64,000 bases of DNA from NCBI GenBank assembly GCA_030760725.1, contig JASWHV010000010.1:36275760-36339759 (forward strand). Direction: 5' to 3'. Positions 34,470 to 45,644 of the stretch are shown piece after piece (position 1 is the first letter of the stretch; the number at the start of each line of letters is the position of its first letter). The notes below the pieces were generated by a model. That model was not told the origin of the DNA and made no database searches. It worked only from the letters and a program-made list of their open reading frames with translations. Origin of the DNA: Neostapfia colusana (taxonomy: Eukaryota; Streptophyta; Magnoliopsida; Poales; Poaceae). The translations under genes were made by a program, and so were the position numbers.

Positions 34470-34550
34470 CTTGTTGCTGCTGGTCAGGGGTTAGTTCTTC
34501 TTCCGGAAGGAGGAAGTCCAGCACTTCCGGAGTCTCTTCGCCTTCAGCGA
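34470..34550 (-). other. LTR exon a in B right LTR
   Basis: 81 nt between CGTGTAG and GCAAGC; peptide EETPEVLDFLLPEEELTPDQ. Length differs from the left LTR copy by exactly one codon, so frame is kept. Confidence 0.55.
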
Positions 34551-36078
34551 CTACACGTTAATAAAATACTACATGTTAATTTAAATGTAATGTGTGAACT
34601 TGAATACTTAACTACTAATAACTCTAGCTAGCCCTCCCCTTTGGTTCTGAAATTTTTATGGTGGCTTGGTAGGGTCCTAACTAGAATCTTGACCAAGTTT
34701 CATTTGAAATAAAGTTCATTTGAACCTTGTACAAATAAAAGCCCATTTGGTCAATATTTGAGCCTCTAAATAATTCCACGGGTTTTCATGGCTCCAACCA
34801 TTACTTTCTGGAAACTAGAATTTAAGGTGGTTCTAATGGAATTGGTTTCATGTCATTTGAAGAATTCTACTGAAAGTTATGCCCTAATTAAGATTTGAGA
34901 AAATCTGAAAAATGTTTCTGTACATTTTTCTATTTTCTCAGGGCAGTTCTCTTACTCACTCCATTAGGGTAACTAAATGAACTCGGATGAGTCTGAACAT
35001 TTTAATGGGATTCAGGGATTTTCCAATGAACCTCTTAGCCAAATTTCAGAATTTTTCCTAAAGTAGTTCTCCAGATAAAATTCCCAACAGTTTAAAATTT
35101 AGGGATTTAATTCTGGAAAACTATTCACTTTCATGAGCTGAAATTAGTATTGCTGGAAAGTACTCAGAATTCTGAGTTCAGAAAAATTTGGTTCATTGAA
35201 TTTGGAGTTTCCTAGCAAAAGTTATGGGGTTCTATAGTTTGAACTAAATCTGGAAATTCCAGAAATGTTTAAATCCTGTGGGTGGGTCCATCGCACACGT
35301 GTCGACCACTGGAGCCGAGCCACACGGGGCTACAGACTGCTTCCCGCGCAGCCACACTGGATCCTGGACCACAGAAAATCCCGCACGTTACTTCCAGCCG
35401 CTGGCGAGTGGGGCCTCCCCCCCTTCGTCTTCCTCCAGCCACCCGCGCGACCCCGCCGCCGGGCTCGCCGGAGCTCTCGCCGGAGAGGGGTTCCGGTCCT
35501 CGGAACTTGCCGATTCTCGCCGCCTGTGCCTATCTCGGCCTGGGGAACACGGTGGTGCCCTCACCAGAGCATGACAACGGCCGGAACAGTGCTCCCGCCG
35601 GTAATAGCGGACGGGAGCTCACCGGCGACGTCGAACTCGGCATCCCCTGCACCTTTTTCGATGCGGTTTGCTCAGGGAGCTCCGCTGACACCTCCTGATC
35701 CCGGACATGGGCCCCGATCCTCGTGAAAACAGCTGCAACTACGACCTCACCGGTGACCTGGGCTGGATATCGGCTGTTCTCAGAAAAGTTCGAAGAACCG
35801 TAACCCTAGTCCATGGTTCTTGCTGGTTTTTGATCCTAGGTGGTCGTGGCAGGGTGTAGAACGTGTGCGCAGCTCGGAATCCCTGGTGGTGAACTATCTA
35901 CCCCAAATTTCCTCGTTTTGCAACCTTCAGTATTTTGAACACCGAAAGAGTAAACGGCCAAATACTACCCCGACGACAGACGAGAGGAGGAACGGTCGGC
36001 ACTAGCGTGTCACGCACCTTGTAGCGGACCTTTTTCGTATAGCTCGCCGGGCGCGAGACGGGCTCTAGCTCTAGGACG

Positions 36079-36083
36079 CCGGG
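36079..36083. repeat. Target-site duplication of element D, left copy (CCGGG)
   Basis: CCGGG left of the D LTR; second copy 48754-48758. Confidence 0.93.
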
Positions 36084-36121
36084 TGTCACACCCGGTTTTT
36101 CCGAAGAACAACCGAGTGAAT

Positions 36122-36160
36122 ATCACATGTATGCCAGGATCATTTTCTCATACATGTGAT
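36122..36160 (-). other. Hairpin near the 3' end of D LTR
   Basis: Perfect 12-bp arms (ATCACATGTATG / CATACATGTGAT) with 15-nt loop, unchanged in the right LTR at 45376-45414. It lies between the poly(A) signal and the LTR end. Confidence 0.6.
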
Positions 36161-36179
36161 GACAAATAGTGAAGCATAA

Positions 36180-36185
36180 TTTATT
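36180..36185 (-). terminator. Poly(A) signal of D left LTR
   Basis: AATAAA on the minus strand, 96 nt from the LTR 3' end; right LTR copy at 45434-45439. Confidence 0.6.
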
Positions 36186-36331
36186 ACAAGCCAGGTGTCG
36201 AATATAAATAAGTCTTACATAGCAAATGTCTCGATGGACAATAATAAGTTCATCACAAGTAAATATATTAGCAGTGGAATAATTATTCTCGTGGGCTCCA
36301 TCACAGGCGTTGCCCGGGGGACACCATGAAC

Positions 36332-36390
36332 CTAGAAACCTTTTTCGGATCCAAAGTCTTGGTCATTAAACACCACTTCATAATCTTGAC
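36332..36390 (-). other. LTR exon b in D left LTR
   Basis: Acceptor TTGCTGCTCAG, 59 nt, TAG at 36334-36332. Acidic peptide (QDYEVVFNDQDFGSEKGF). Stop is 248 nt before the LTR 3' end, matching A, C and H. The right copy (45586-45644) reads PEE where this reads SEK. Confidence 0.5.
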
Positions 36391-37485
36391 CTGAGCAGCA
36401 ATATAAACCAACAAATATGCAAGGTTGAGTACCGACGGTACTCAGCAAGTGTGGGAAAGTTATGTCATGCATGGCTAGAACAAGGAGAGGTTGAACTCAT
36501 GGTTAAAGCACTACACAATTAATACCTATCACCTTAGCTTATTAAGCACCTACATTACTACATAGGTGAAATGGTCCCAATCTCCCATCCCATCATCATA
36601 ATCAAATAACCATAACATCATTCCCAATGTTAAGCTCCCCGCTTAACATCCACAACATCCAAAGCCATCATCCTGTAATCATGAATAAGTCCAAGCCTCT
36701 CTTGACCGTGAGCACGGCTGTCATGACAGTTTTGACTCTGTAGAGTTTGCACCACAGTACCCACATGTAGTGATTTCATCCCCCGTTGCCAGGTGGACTA
36801 AAAGAACCACCATTATGCCAGTGGCTACGAACCACATTCACACTTCCTAGGTGTGTAGCCAGGAGATCACTACGAAGCCTTTACAAAGGGATTCCCGACG
36901 AGCGTGGGCCCACTGAGGTTTCACCCCTAACAGCATACAAGAGGCTCCAACCCCGCTGCAGTGGCCCCCTTTTGAGCCTTGCGGTTCATATGGTAGTCCA
37001 GCTGACACCTATTCCTTGCACCATCCAACACACCCATACTACGCTGGGGATACACCTAATTAATTGGCCAAGCTGCCCCATCTCAGCTTGTGGTTGGCAC
37101 GGTATAGCCAGGTTACATGCTCCATGAACCGGTCTTATGATCCAGGCAAGTACTAAACACAAACCCGAGTCTCGTGCACCAGGCACCAACCAAAAACATC
37201 CAACTTGCCTTGATCCCTACCTCTACATAACTCACAATATCTCATTCAAGAGTATGGTAAAATAAATTGATGGTCTCATATCCCAAATATCCCATTCTAA
37301 GCATGGCTAAGCATAAGCATGTAAATAAATGACATGATAAAATAAATGCCAACCCAAGCTACAAGGAAACAAGGTAATGCAATTCTAGGGAAACTTCCTA
37401 GCATGGGTTTCATATTTCAATTGACAATGCAAATAATTCTATCTACACATCCTAGCATAGGATCAAAGTGGTCACGGACACTTGC

Positions 37486-37554
37486 CTCCTTCCTGCTGCT
37501 CTTGGAATGGGTAGTCTTGATCTTGGAAAGGAAGAACTTGCTCTGGAGCAGGTT
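37486..37554 (-). other. LTR exon a in D left LTR
   Basis: 69 nt between GTATGAGTAG and donor GGAG|GCAAGT, the textbook GC-AG donor. Peptide PAPEQVLPFQDQDYPFQEQQ, comparable to PEVLDFLLPDEE...DQQQQ of A. Same phases (two nt in, one nt out). Intron to exon b is 1095 nt. Right copy at 46741-46809. Confidence 0.5.
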
Positions 37555-39530
37555 CTACTCATACCATCACACATAGCAAAAGAAAACAACAAGTCATAAG
37601 ACATAGTTCACACTTCCACTTCATACAAACCACACATTCACATTTATGAAAGCCATTCACAATTATATGTGTTGTGGTTACTCTATGTGTGTTGATTTTT
37701 GGCTTTCATGCACTTTTAATCATGTATATATGATTTCTACTTTTGTATTCACATTTATGTTTGCATACTATATATATGAGTTTCCAATTTAAATAAATTC
37801 CTTATATTCAATTACTACACCTTTTAGCTACCAAGTATGCATGAAAGGTATTTTCCTACTCGATATGTGTCTTCAGTCCTTCTACCAACCCTAAACTGAA
37901 TTCTTTGGATTTTGTAAACTTCATTTATCATTTTCTAGTTATTCATACCTAGTTTGTTATATTTTCAGATTTATTTCCTATGCCTAAATGTGAACTTTAT
38001 TATAAAAATAGTAAGACACCTCATCTGAACAGAATAGGTTTTGGGTCTAAAATATGTAATAATATATTTTAAACTTCTCCTCTGATGTAAACTATTTTAC
38101 ATTTATTTTACTAATTTTCAGAATTATTCTCTACTTAAAAATGTGTCCCTATAACTAATAAATGTGAATAATCAATTAAACGGATTCATTTCAGCCAAAA
38201 ATCTATTTTTATCTCACTCCAAGGTTTTCTATGTACTGGGAAAGTTTTTAATTTGAATTTGACAATATGTTTGTCCCACCTTTTAAATTTTAAATACTAG
38301 CCACATATTCAAATTCCTAACTTTAATATCAAATAGGGTTAAAAAGGTAAACTCATCCCACTACAAGGTCCATTATATTATTTTAAGAATCTCCAGGGGT
38401 CTATCTACACTTAACAGAGGGGTTTTCCTAATTTTTATTAAGTCCAGGGGCTAAAACTGATTTTTAAATGAATTTACATGATTTTCTGAAGTTCCAGGGG
38501 CTAGATCAGAAGTTTCTGGGGCTAGCTCTTATTTTCCGAGAACCCTAGGGGGTAGCGCGTAAGAATTCCAGTCTTTATAACGCGGGGCTGACATGGACCG
38601 TCCGATTTAAAACAGACGGCTGAGATTATAACATCGAACCGGTACGCGGGGATTTAAACTCTACCGTGCGATTTAAAATAGACGGCGCACAAGCGGCCAC
38701 GTCGCTCTGATCGAGCGCGGGCGGCGCTGCCCGGCGGCGCACGGCGGCGGGAGGCGGCGATCTCGCCAGAGAGTTTCGGATCTTCGTCAATTCTTCCTAA
38801 AACTGTGATTTTATGGCATAGATCGGTGGAGGGGAGGTCGGGGATCTCACCTCGGGGGTTTTCTTGAGCTCGGAGATCCGGGAAGGCGGTCGGTGACGAG
38901 GTCCGAGGTGAATTCACGGCGAGGCTCGTCAGCGCTGTGTTTGAACCGCAACCCACCGAGTTTTCTGCACCTGCGAGGTTCCCCGGAGGCGGTGGATCAA
39001 GACCAGCGAGTTAGATCAGAATTCCCGGGCGTAAATCAAGCAGAATTCGCCGGAGGAGCTCGAGTTATCACCGGAAGGAAAAATCGGCAGATCGTGGGAA
39101 AAAAACGGGACGATGCCGGGGTTTTTGTAGACGGTGGTGTGCGGCGGGTTGGTTTAGATCGAGCTGGAGTCTTCGGGGTCTGGAAGTCGGCTGGGAACGT
39201 GGGATTTCCCAATCGGTTGCGATCGCGCGCGCGCGGGGAACAGTCCGGGTTTCGGACGATCGGGGGTTAGGGATGACAGGTGGGTCCCACCTGTCTGCGA
39301 GAGGGAGCGCGGGCGCGCAGCTGCGGGCTGGCGCGGGGGCTGGGTGGGCCGGCTGGTAGGTTTTGGCCCACTGGCCGGGAAGATTTGTTTTTTCTTTTTC
39401 TTTTCTTTTTCATTTCTGTTTTGAGTTTAATTTGAATTCCAGTTTGAATTTGAATTTTTGCAACACATGCAACACGTCCAAATTTTTTTTAATTCCCCTC
39501 TTGACAGGATTTTGGGGTGTTACTGCTCTA

Positions 39531-39562
39531 CCCCCCTTAAAAGAAATCTCGTCCTCGAGATT
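39531..39562 (-). other. Element D polypurine tract and adjacent stem-loop
   Basis: AAGGGGGG (complement of 39531-39538) followed by TAGAGC before the LTR. At 39545-39562 the hairpin AATCTCG / CGAGATT with a 4-nt loop; same arms as in A and C although D belongs to a more distant lineage. Confidence 0.85.
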
Positions 39563-39569
39563 GGTGGTT

Positions 39570-42500
39570 CTAAGAAAACAATTCCGGAAATTGTGCCTTA
39601 AGCTCATCTTCTCTCTCTCATGTGGCTTCCTCTTCTTAGTGATGCTTTCACTGCACCTTGCACATCCGGATTCTTTTGTTTCTTGTGAGGTGTTCCATTG
39701 TCTCCAAAATCTTGGATGGTTGCTCGGCATAAGACAAATCCTCAGCTACATCTATCTCATTCATGGGTAACACCTCTTCAGGAGTTCTCAGACATTTCTT
39801 GAGCCGTGACACATGGAATACATCGTGCACATCCGATAGGCGAACCGGTAACTCTAGTTGATACGCCACTTCGCCTTTCCTCTCCAGAACTTGAAAGGGT
39901 CCGATGTATCGAGGTGACAACTTCCCTTTCACCTTGAACCGACGAAGTCCTCGGATAGGGGACACCTTGAGATAGACATAGTCTCCCACCTTGAAAACAA
40001 GCTCTCTTCTTCATACATCGGCATAGCTCTTTTTGCGTGTCTGTGCTATCCTCAAGTTGTTGCAAATTTCCCTTACTTTCGCCTCGGCTTCTAGTAGTAC
40101 TTTGGGACCAAACACTTTACTTTCCCCTGTTTGGTTCCAAAATAGGGGAGTTCTGCACTTCCTCCCGTACAATGCTTCAAACAGTGACATCTTCATACTA
40201 GCCTGATAGCTTTTGTTATAGGAGAATTCCGCATACGGTAAGTTCTTGTCCCAACTCCGATTGTTTTTAGTGCACATGCCCTGGGCATATCCTCAAGAAT
40301 CTGATTGGTTCTTTCCGTCTACCCGTCAGTTTGGGGATGATAGGCAGAACTAAAGTTCAGATGGGTTCCCATGGTTTCGTGCAACTTCTGCCAGAACCTC
40401 GAGGTGAACTGTGTCCCTCGATCCGACACTATCTTCTTCGGCACTCCATGGTAACACACGATCCTTGACATGTACAGCTACGCCAATTTGGATCCGCTGT
40501 AGCTTTCCTTCACGGGGATGAAGTGAGCTACCTTGGTTAGCCTGTCGATGACGACCCATACTGAATCATATCTGGATTGGGTCCTAGGCAATCGCACTAT
40601 GAAATCCATGCCGATTTCTTCCCATTTCCATTCAGGCACTTTGAGTGGTTGCAATAATCCCGCAGGTCGTTGATGTTCTGCTTTTACCAACTAACATGTG
40701 TCACATAGGGCAACATGTTCCGCGACATCTCGCTTCATGCCATACCACCAATACCTGCTCTTGTGATCCTGGTACATCTTCGTACTCCCAGGATGAATGG
40801 AATAGTCTGAATCGTGAGCCTCCTTCAAAATCACTTCACGGATCTCCTTTACTTCAGGCACACAGATTCTTTTCCCGTGCCACACCGTACCTTGTTCATC
40901 TTCTCTGAAACCAGGAGCTTTATTTTCCTTGATGTGTTGTCTGATCTCTTGTATCTTCTCGTCATTCTTCTGACCCTCTCGTATGTCTCGCTCTAGTGTG
41001 GAGTCCACTTCCATGGTGATGGCTTCACCACTATTTACCAGGCATAGATTGAGTCTTATAATCTCGTCCTTCAACTCTGCAGGCATGTCCTTCAAGCTCA
41101 ACTTATTGACCTGCACTTTCTGACTTAAAGCATCGGCCACAACGTTTGCTTTCCCAAGATGATAGTTGATGCCCACATCAAAGTCATTGATTAGCTCTAA
41201 CCATCTCCTTTGTCTGAGGTTGAGATCTGGCTGTGTGAAAATGTACTTCAAACTCTTATGATCCGTATATATCTCTGTCCTCTTTCCCATCAAGTAGTGC
41301 CACCAAATCTTCAACGCATGTACCACTGCGGCTAGCTCTAGGTCATGTGTAGGATAGTTCTTCTCGTGCTTCCGGAGCTGCTGGGACGCATAAGCCACTA
41401 CATGCCCCTCTTGCATGAGAACACATCCCAACCCTTTTCCAGAGGCATCGCAGTACACCGTAAAGTTCTTTTGCATATCTGGCATAACGAGCACTGGGGC
41501 TGTTGTCAATCTTTCCTTTAACTCCTAAAAGCTCGTCTCGCACTGCGGCGTCCATGTGAATGTGATTCCCTTCTCCAACAGTTTGGTGAGGGGTCTCGAG
41601 ATTTTAGAGAATCCCTCAATAAACCATCGATAGTATCCTGCCAATCCCAAGAAGCTTCAAACTTCCCCGACATTTTCAAGGGTCTTCCACTTCTGTATAT
41701 TATCGATTTTGGCGGGATCCACGGAGATTCCTCCCTCCGAGATTATATGTCCTAAGAAGGGAACTCTCTTCAGCCAAAACTCACACTTGCTCAACTTGGC
41801 ATATAGTTGGTCTTCTCTCAGCCTCTGCAACACCAACCTTAGATTTTTCTCATGTTCCTCTTCATATTTGGAGAAAACGAGAATGTCATCTATGAAAACC
41901 ACCACAAATTTGTCCAGATATTCCATGAATACCTTGTTCATGAGATACATGAAGTATGCCGGGGCACTAGTTAGCCCGAAAGGCATGACGGTGTATTCAT
42001 ACAGTCCGTACCGAGATACGAAAGCTGTCTTGGGAATATCAGATTGCCTTATCTTAAGTTGGTGGTACCCCGACCTGAGATCAATTTTCGAGAACACACA
42101 AGCTCCCTTCAACTGATCAAACAAGTCTTCAATGCGGGGTAACGGGTACTTGTTCTTGATGGTTACCTCATTCAGGGCACGGTAGTCTACGCATAACCTT
42201 TGGGTTCCGTCCTTCTTGGGCACAAATACCACTGGAGCTCCCCATGGTGAGGAACTAGGACGAATATACCCCTTCTCTGTCAGTTCTCTCAAATGATCCT
42301 TGAGTTCTCCCAGCTGCTTGGAGTCCATCCGATAAGTTCTCTTGTATATCGGGGCTGTTTCAGGCACTAGCTCAATTGCGAATTCCACTTCACGATCAGG
42401 AGGCATACCTGGCAACTCCTCCGGAAAACATCTGGATATTCCCTGATGGTCCTGATCTCCTCCACTTTCACCTCAACTTGATTTAATTTAACGTCCCTCC

Positions 42501-44037
42501 TAGGCTCTTGTATTGTTATAAACTTTACTTTTGTGCCACTAGGGTGCGTTAGTTCCACCGTTCTGGTCGAACAATGGATGATTCCCTTATGTTTGGTCAA
42601 CCAATCCATGCCCAAAATAATATCGATCCCTTGGGAATCTATCACTATGAGGTTGACAGTAAATACTACCCCATTAATGTCTAGATTCACCTTGGGACAC
42701 ACTTGTCTTGTCCTTATTTCTCCACCTGGAGAGTTTACTGCTAGCATATGGTTCATTTGTGTTGTTGCTAGATCATTCTTCTTAACAAACCTTTGAGCAA
42801 TGAACGAGTGGGTAGCACCAGAATCAAACAGCAGGGTTGCAATGTGTAAATTGGCAGGAAACTTACCAACTACCACGTCAGGTGCCTCTTGCGCTTCCTC
42901 CATTGTCACGTGGTTCACCCGTCCTCGCATCACATTCTGCCGTCGTGGCTGTGCGGGCTTCTTCTTTGGGCACTAATGGGCGTAGTGCCCCATTTCACCA
43001 CAGTTAAAACATCGCACCCCAACCTTAGGTGCCTGGCCTTTGTTGTCTTGGGATTGGTTTGGGGGTCCTTGCACTGCTGGTCGAGGTTGATACGTAGGGC
43101 GAGGCTGCTGTACAAACTGATGTTGTGGCTGTGCTGGTGCTGCCGGAGGCCTGTTGTTCGGGTTGTACCCTCTTGGTGCTGAGTAGGGTACCGCAGCACG
43201 GTTCGTCTGCCCTGCGGGTTGCTGCATCAGACGTGGGCGGGTGTTGCTCCCTGAGGCTTGATGTGACCACCCGTCCTTCCTCTTGTTCTCATTTTCCAAG
43301 GCCTTCAGCTTCCTTTCTACCACAAATGCTCTGTCCACCATCTTTTGGAAGCTTTCATACTCGTTGGAGGACATTGCACACTGCATTTCTGTGGTAAGTC
43401 CTTCCACGAAACAATCCTGTTTCTGCTCATCAGTCTCTATGTCCCGTGGGGCATAACGGGAGAGTTGAGTAAATTTAGTGTGGTATTCCCTCACAGTCAT
43501 GTTACCTTGCTGCAACCCCAAGAACTCCTTCCTCTTGTTTTTGAGTTCACCCCTTGGTATGTAATGGTTGCGGAAGCTACGCTTGAACTCTTCCCAAGTG
43601 ATGTTCTCAGGGTCATGATGGGCGGCCACGTAGGCGATCCACCAATCAGCAGCAGGTCCATGCAATTGATGAGAGGCAAACAGCACCCTTTCATACCCTT
43701 GGCACTGTATGATCCTCATCTTGCTCTCATTGGTCTTTAGCCAATCGTCTGCCTCCAGAGGTTCAGCAGCACTTGCAAACTTTGGAGGTTGAGTTCCTAG
43801 AAACTCACTCAACCTTGGTTGGCGTGGTGCAGCTTGTGGAGGTGGAACTTGATGCAAGTTGGCCACCACTTGAGTCAAGTTCTGGATGAGCTTATTTTGA
43901 TTCTCAAGCATTTGGTGGAGGGGATCAACTCCTTCACGGCGACCACCCCTGTCTTGACCTCCAGAAAGATGAGGGTTGCAGGCCTCATCGTTGTTGTTGG
44001 CGGGGTTGGCAGCACGACCTTTTCCTCTTCCGGCCAT
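39570..44037 (-). pseudogene. gag-pol: Element D gag-pol (heavily decayed)
   Basis: Gag starts at 44037 (MAGRGKGRAANPANNN) after CTAG and is open to the zinc knuckle (CFNCGEMGHYAH) where TAG (42975-42973) precedes the last Cys. Pol follows: protease DSGATHSFIAQRF, RT with FIDDILVFSK, RNase H (VYCDASGKG), integrase (YSIHPGSTKMY, CDTC; core) and a chromodomain-like tail. Lesions: 1-nt deletion near 42425; TGA 41659-41657; TAG near 41527-41525; TAG 40693-40691; TAG 40480-40478; TAG 40321-40319; frameshift near 40270; TGA 40013-40011; TGA/TAA/TGA at 39650 and below. Pol is clearly more distant from A than B or C are. Confidence 0.92.
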
Positions 44038-44348
44038 CTAGCATGATCAACTAAATGTTAATTTAAAGCATTACGTATTATCTTACTACTTTCACTTGTT
44101 TGTACTTTGATGTGTTGAGGCTTTATTATACTTTCTGGTGGTTCGTGTCTCACACAAAAATAAATGCACTATTATTTCATGTGGGTTCACACACCAAAGC
44201 AAAACAATCTGAGGACGAGGCTGTGGACAATTGCTCATGGCTTCCACAACTCACGTCACACACCAAGCATTCACACCCATTAACTAAGATAACGACTCGA
44301 CTACTCGACATTCTGCTAAACTAAGGGAAGGACTCTACACTACTTGTA
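44038..44348 (-). other. Element D spacer between orf0 and gag
   Basis: 311 bp, AT-rich, no gene; ends in CTAG directly before the gag ATG. Confidence 0.6.
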
Positions 44349-45119
44349 TCACTGAGATGGCTCCTCGGGATCTTCCTCATTATTGCGGCTGCCTTCTGAC
44401 TCTGCTTTGGGTGGGGAGGCTGCTGGTGGAGAAGTGCGACGACGCCTGATCGCCCGGCGATCTGGGGAGTGAGGAGTCCATGTATCATTCACGGTGACAC
44501 ATAGTTCATTCCTGTCTCCTCTTTCTCTCGCCCTCAAGCAGGCTCGGAGCAACGCCTCGGTTTCCTTCAGGGTGTCCCGAACATCCTGAAGCTCCTGCTG
44601 AAACTCCTGCAATCGAGTGCTGAGCATAGCAGCATCCTCCAAGCACAGGTCCATGTGCTCATGGGAAGTCCCTTGCTGCACTCGCTGGTACTTATACTCC
44701 ATTGTACCACTCTCGCGCTGGAGGACATACATGTACTCAGTCCTGTCCATGTGTCGATGATAGATATGACTCTGGCAGGTTATGGCCTCCCAGGTGACAT
44801 CCTTGTCCGCATCGACCTGTGTTGCTCGACAAGCGGGAGAGCGGTGGATCTTGAGCAACTGATTTTCGTGGATAATCCTCATCTCTGAACTCCATCCTTC
44901 CCTCTTCTCACGGATGGTCCTGGTGGAGTTATAGTGGATGATTAGCTTGCCCGTATTGCCGGCGGCTTCGAGCATACGTCGAAGACGGCGCAACAAGCCT
45001 CCTACTGCCAATCCGTAGGAAAGGTACGTCACCGGATGGCTCTCCTCTCTTTCGGCAAGGGCAACTACGGGAACTCTCCCTCCTGTGGACTTGCGAGCGG
45101 TGCGAATCATGCGAACCAT
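44349..45119 (-). CDS. orf0: Element D orf0: intact pre-gag ORF of 256 aa
   Basis: Starts MVRMIRTARKSTGG immediately after CTATTTTAG. Residues about 1-130 look globular with a conserved-looking Trp/Cys/His stretch (VTWEAITCQSHIYHRHMDR); about 165-195 form a predicted coiled coil (TRLQEFQQELQDVRDTLKET); then a basic patch (RRAIRRRRT) and an acidic Pro/Ser/Glu tail. No catalytic motif recognised. It has the same place and layout as orf0 of C: the pieces IIHYN...W and TWEAIT...CQ...Y of D can be laid beside TIHVEV...W and MWQVAA...CQ...Y of C, a weak match needing a profile test. Open although gag-pol of the same element is full of stops; that may be chance given its length. Confidence 0.7.
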   Translation of the reverse strand: MVRMIRTARKSTGGRVPVVALAEREESHPVTYLSYGLAVGGLLRRLRRMLEAAGNTGKLIIHYNSTRTIREKREGWSSEMRIIHENQLLKIHRSPACRATQVDADKDVTWEAITCQSHIYHRHMDRTEYMYVLQRESGTMEYKYQRVQQGTSHEHMDLCLEDAAMLSTRLQEFQQELQDVRDTLKETEALLRACLRARERGDRNELCVTVNDTWTPHSPDRRAIRRRRTSPPAASPPKAESEGSRNNEEDPEEPSQ

Positions 45120-45292
45120 CTAAAATAGAAAGCATTTAAACTTAGGTTAGTTAAACTTTTAAACAAAAGTCCTATTTTGAATGAAAGTTGGGGTAAGATG
45201 AAGAAAGTGACTCTATTAAATAACACTTTTCAACACAGACCTTGTAAAATAGTTTTTAAGAAAATAGGGCCCTTAAGTACGTCTATTTCTAC
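45120..45292 (-). other. Candidate leader intron of element D (173 nt)
   Basis: Minus strand reads CCTAG|GTAGAAATAG at the donor (GT at 45292-45291), a branch-like CTAACCTAAG, and TTTCTATTTTAG immediately before the orf0 ATG. Inferred from sequence only. Confidence 0.4.
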
Positions 45293-45321
45293 CTAGGTCC
45301 ACGTTCCTACGGGCAACCTTG

Positions 45322-45333
45322 GCTCTGATACCA
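45322..45333 (-). other. Primer-binding site of D (tRNA-iMet)
   Basis: Minus strand TGGTATCAGAGC, four nt after the 5' LTR end. Confidence 0.95.
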
Positions 45334-45585
45334 CTTCTGTCACACCCGGTTTTTCCGAAGAACAACCAAGTGAATATCACATGTATGCCAGGATCATTTT
45401 CTCATACATGTGATGACAAATAGTAAAGCATCATTTATTACAAGCCAGGTGTCGAATATAAATAAGTCTTACATAGCAAATGTCTCGATGGACAATAATA
45501 AGTTCATCACAAGTAAATAAATTAGCAGCGGAATAATTATTCTCATGGGCTCCATCACAGGCGTTGCCCGGGGGACTCCATGAAC

Positions 45586-45644
45586 CTAGAAACCTTCTTC
45601 GGGTCCAAAGTCTTGGTCATTAAACACCACTTCATAATCTTGAC
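45586..45644 (-). other. LTR exon b in D right LTR
   Basis: 59 nt after CTGCTCAG, ending TAG; reads QDYEVVFNDQDFGPEEGF. Confidence 0.5.

Larger units (their letters stand above)
33086..36083 (-). mobile_element. Element B: 5' LTR, part 1 (interrupted by element D)
   Basis: Matches 8453-11434 of the left LTR; includes exon b (33344-33441), exon a (34470-34550) and GC-rich island from about 35270. D is inserted at 36083/36084. Confidence 0.93.
36084..39524 (-). mobile_element. Element D: 3' LTR (left copy, 3441 bp)
   Basis: Plus strand starts TGTCACACCCGG; ends GGTGTTAC plus T where the right copy has GGTGTTACA, i.e. the terminal base is changed. Differs from the right LTR by scattered substitutions and by about 25 bp of GCGGCG-rich sequence near 38726-38752 absent on the right. 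Contains a 12-bp-arm hairpin (36122-36160), poly(A) signal (36180-36185), exon b (36332-36390), exon a (37486-37554) and a GC-rich island (about 38570-39365). Confidence 0.93.

Noticed and set aside
38654..38956. GC-island frame of D that would splice into exon a with the right phase at CGAG|GTGAGA
   Set aside because: No ATG in frame, and the right LTR copy has a stop in it, so I do not call it the first coding exon.
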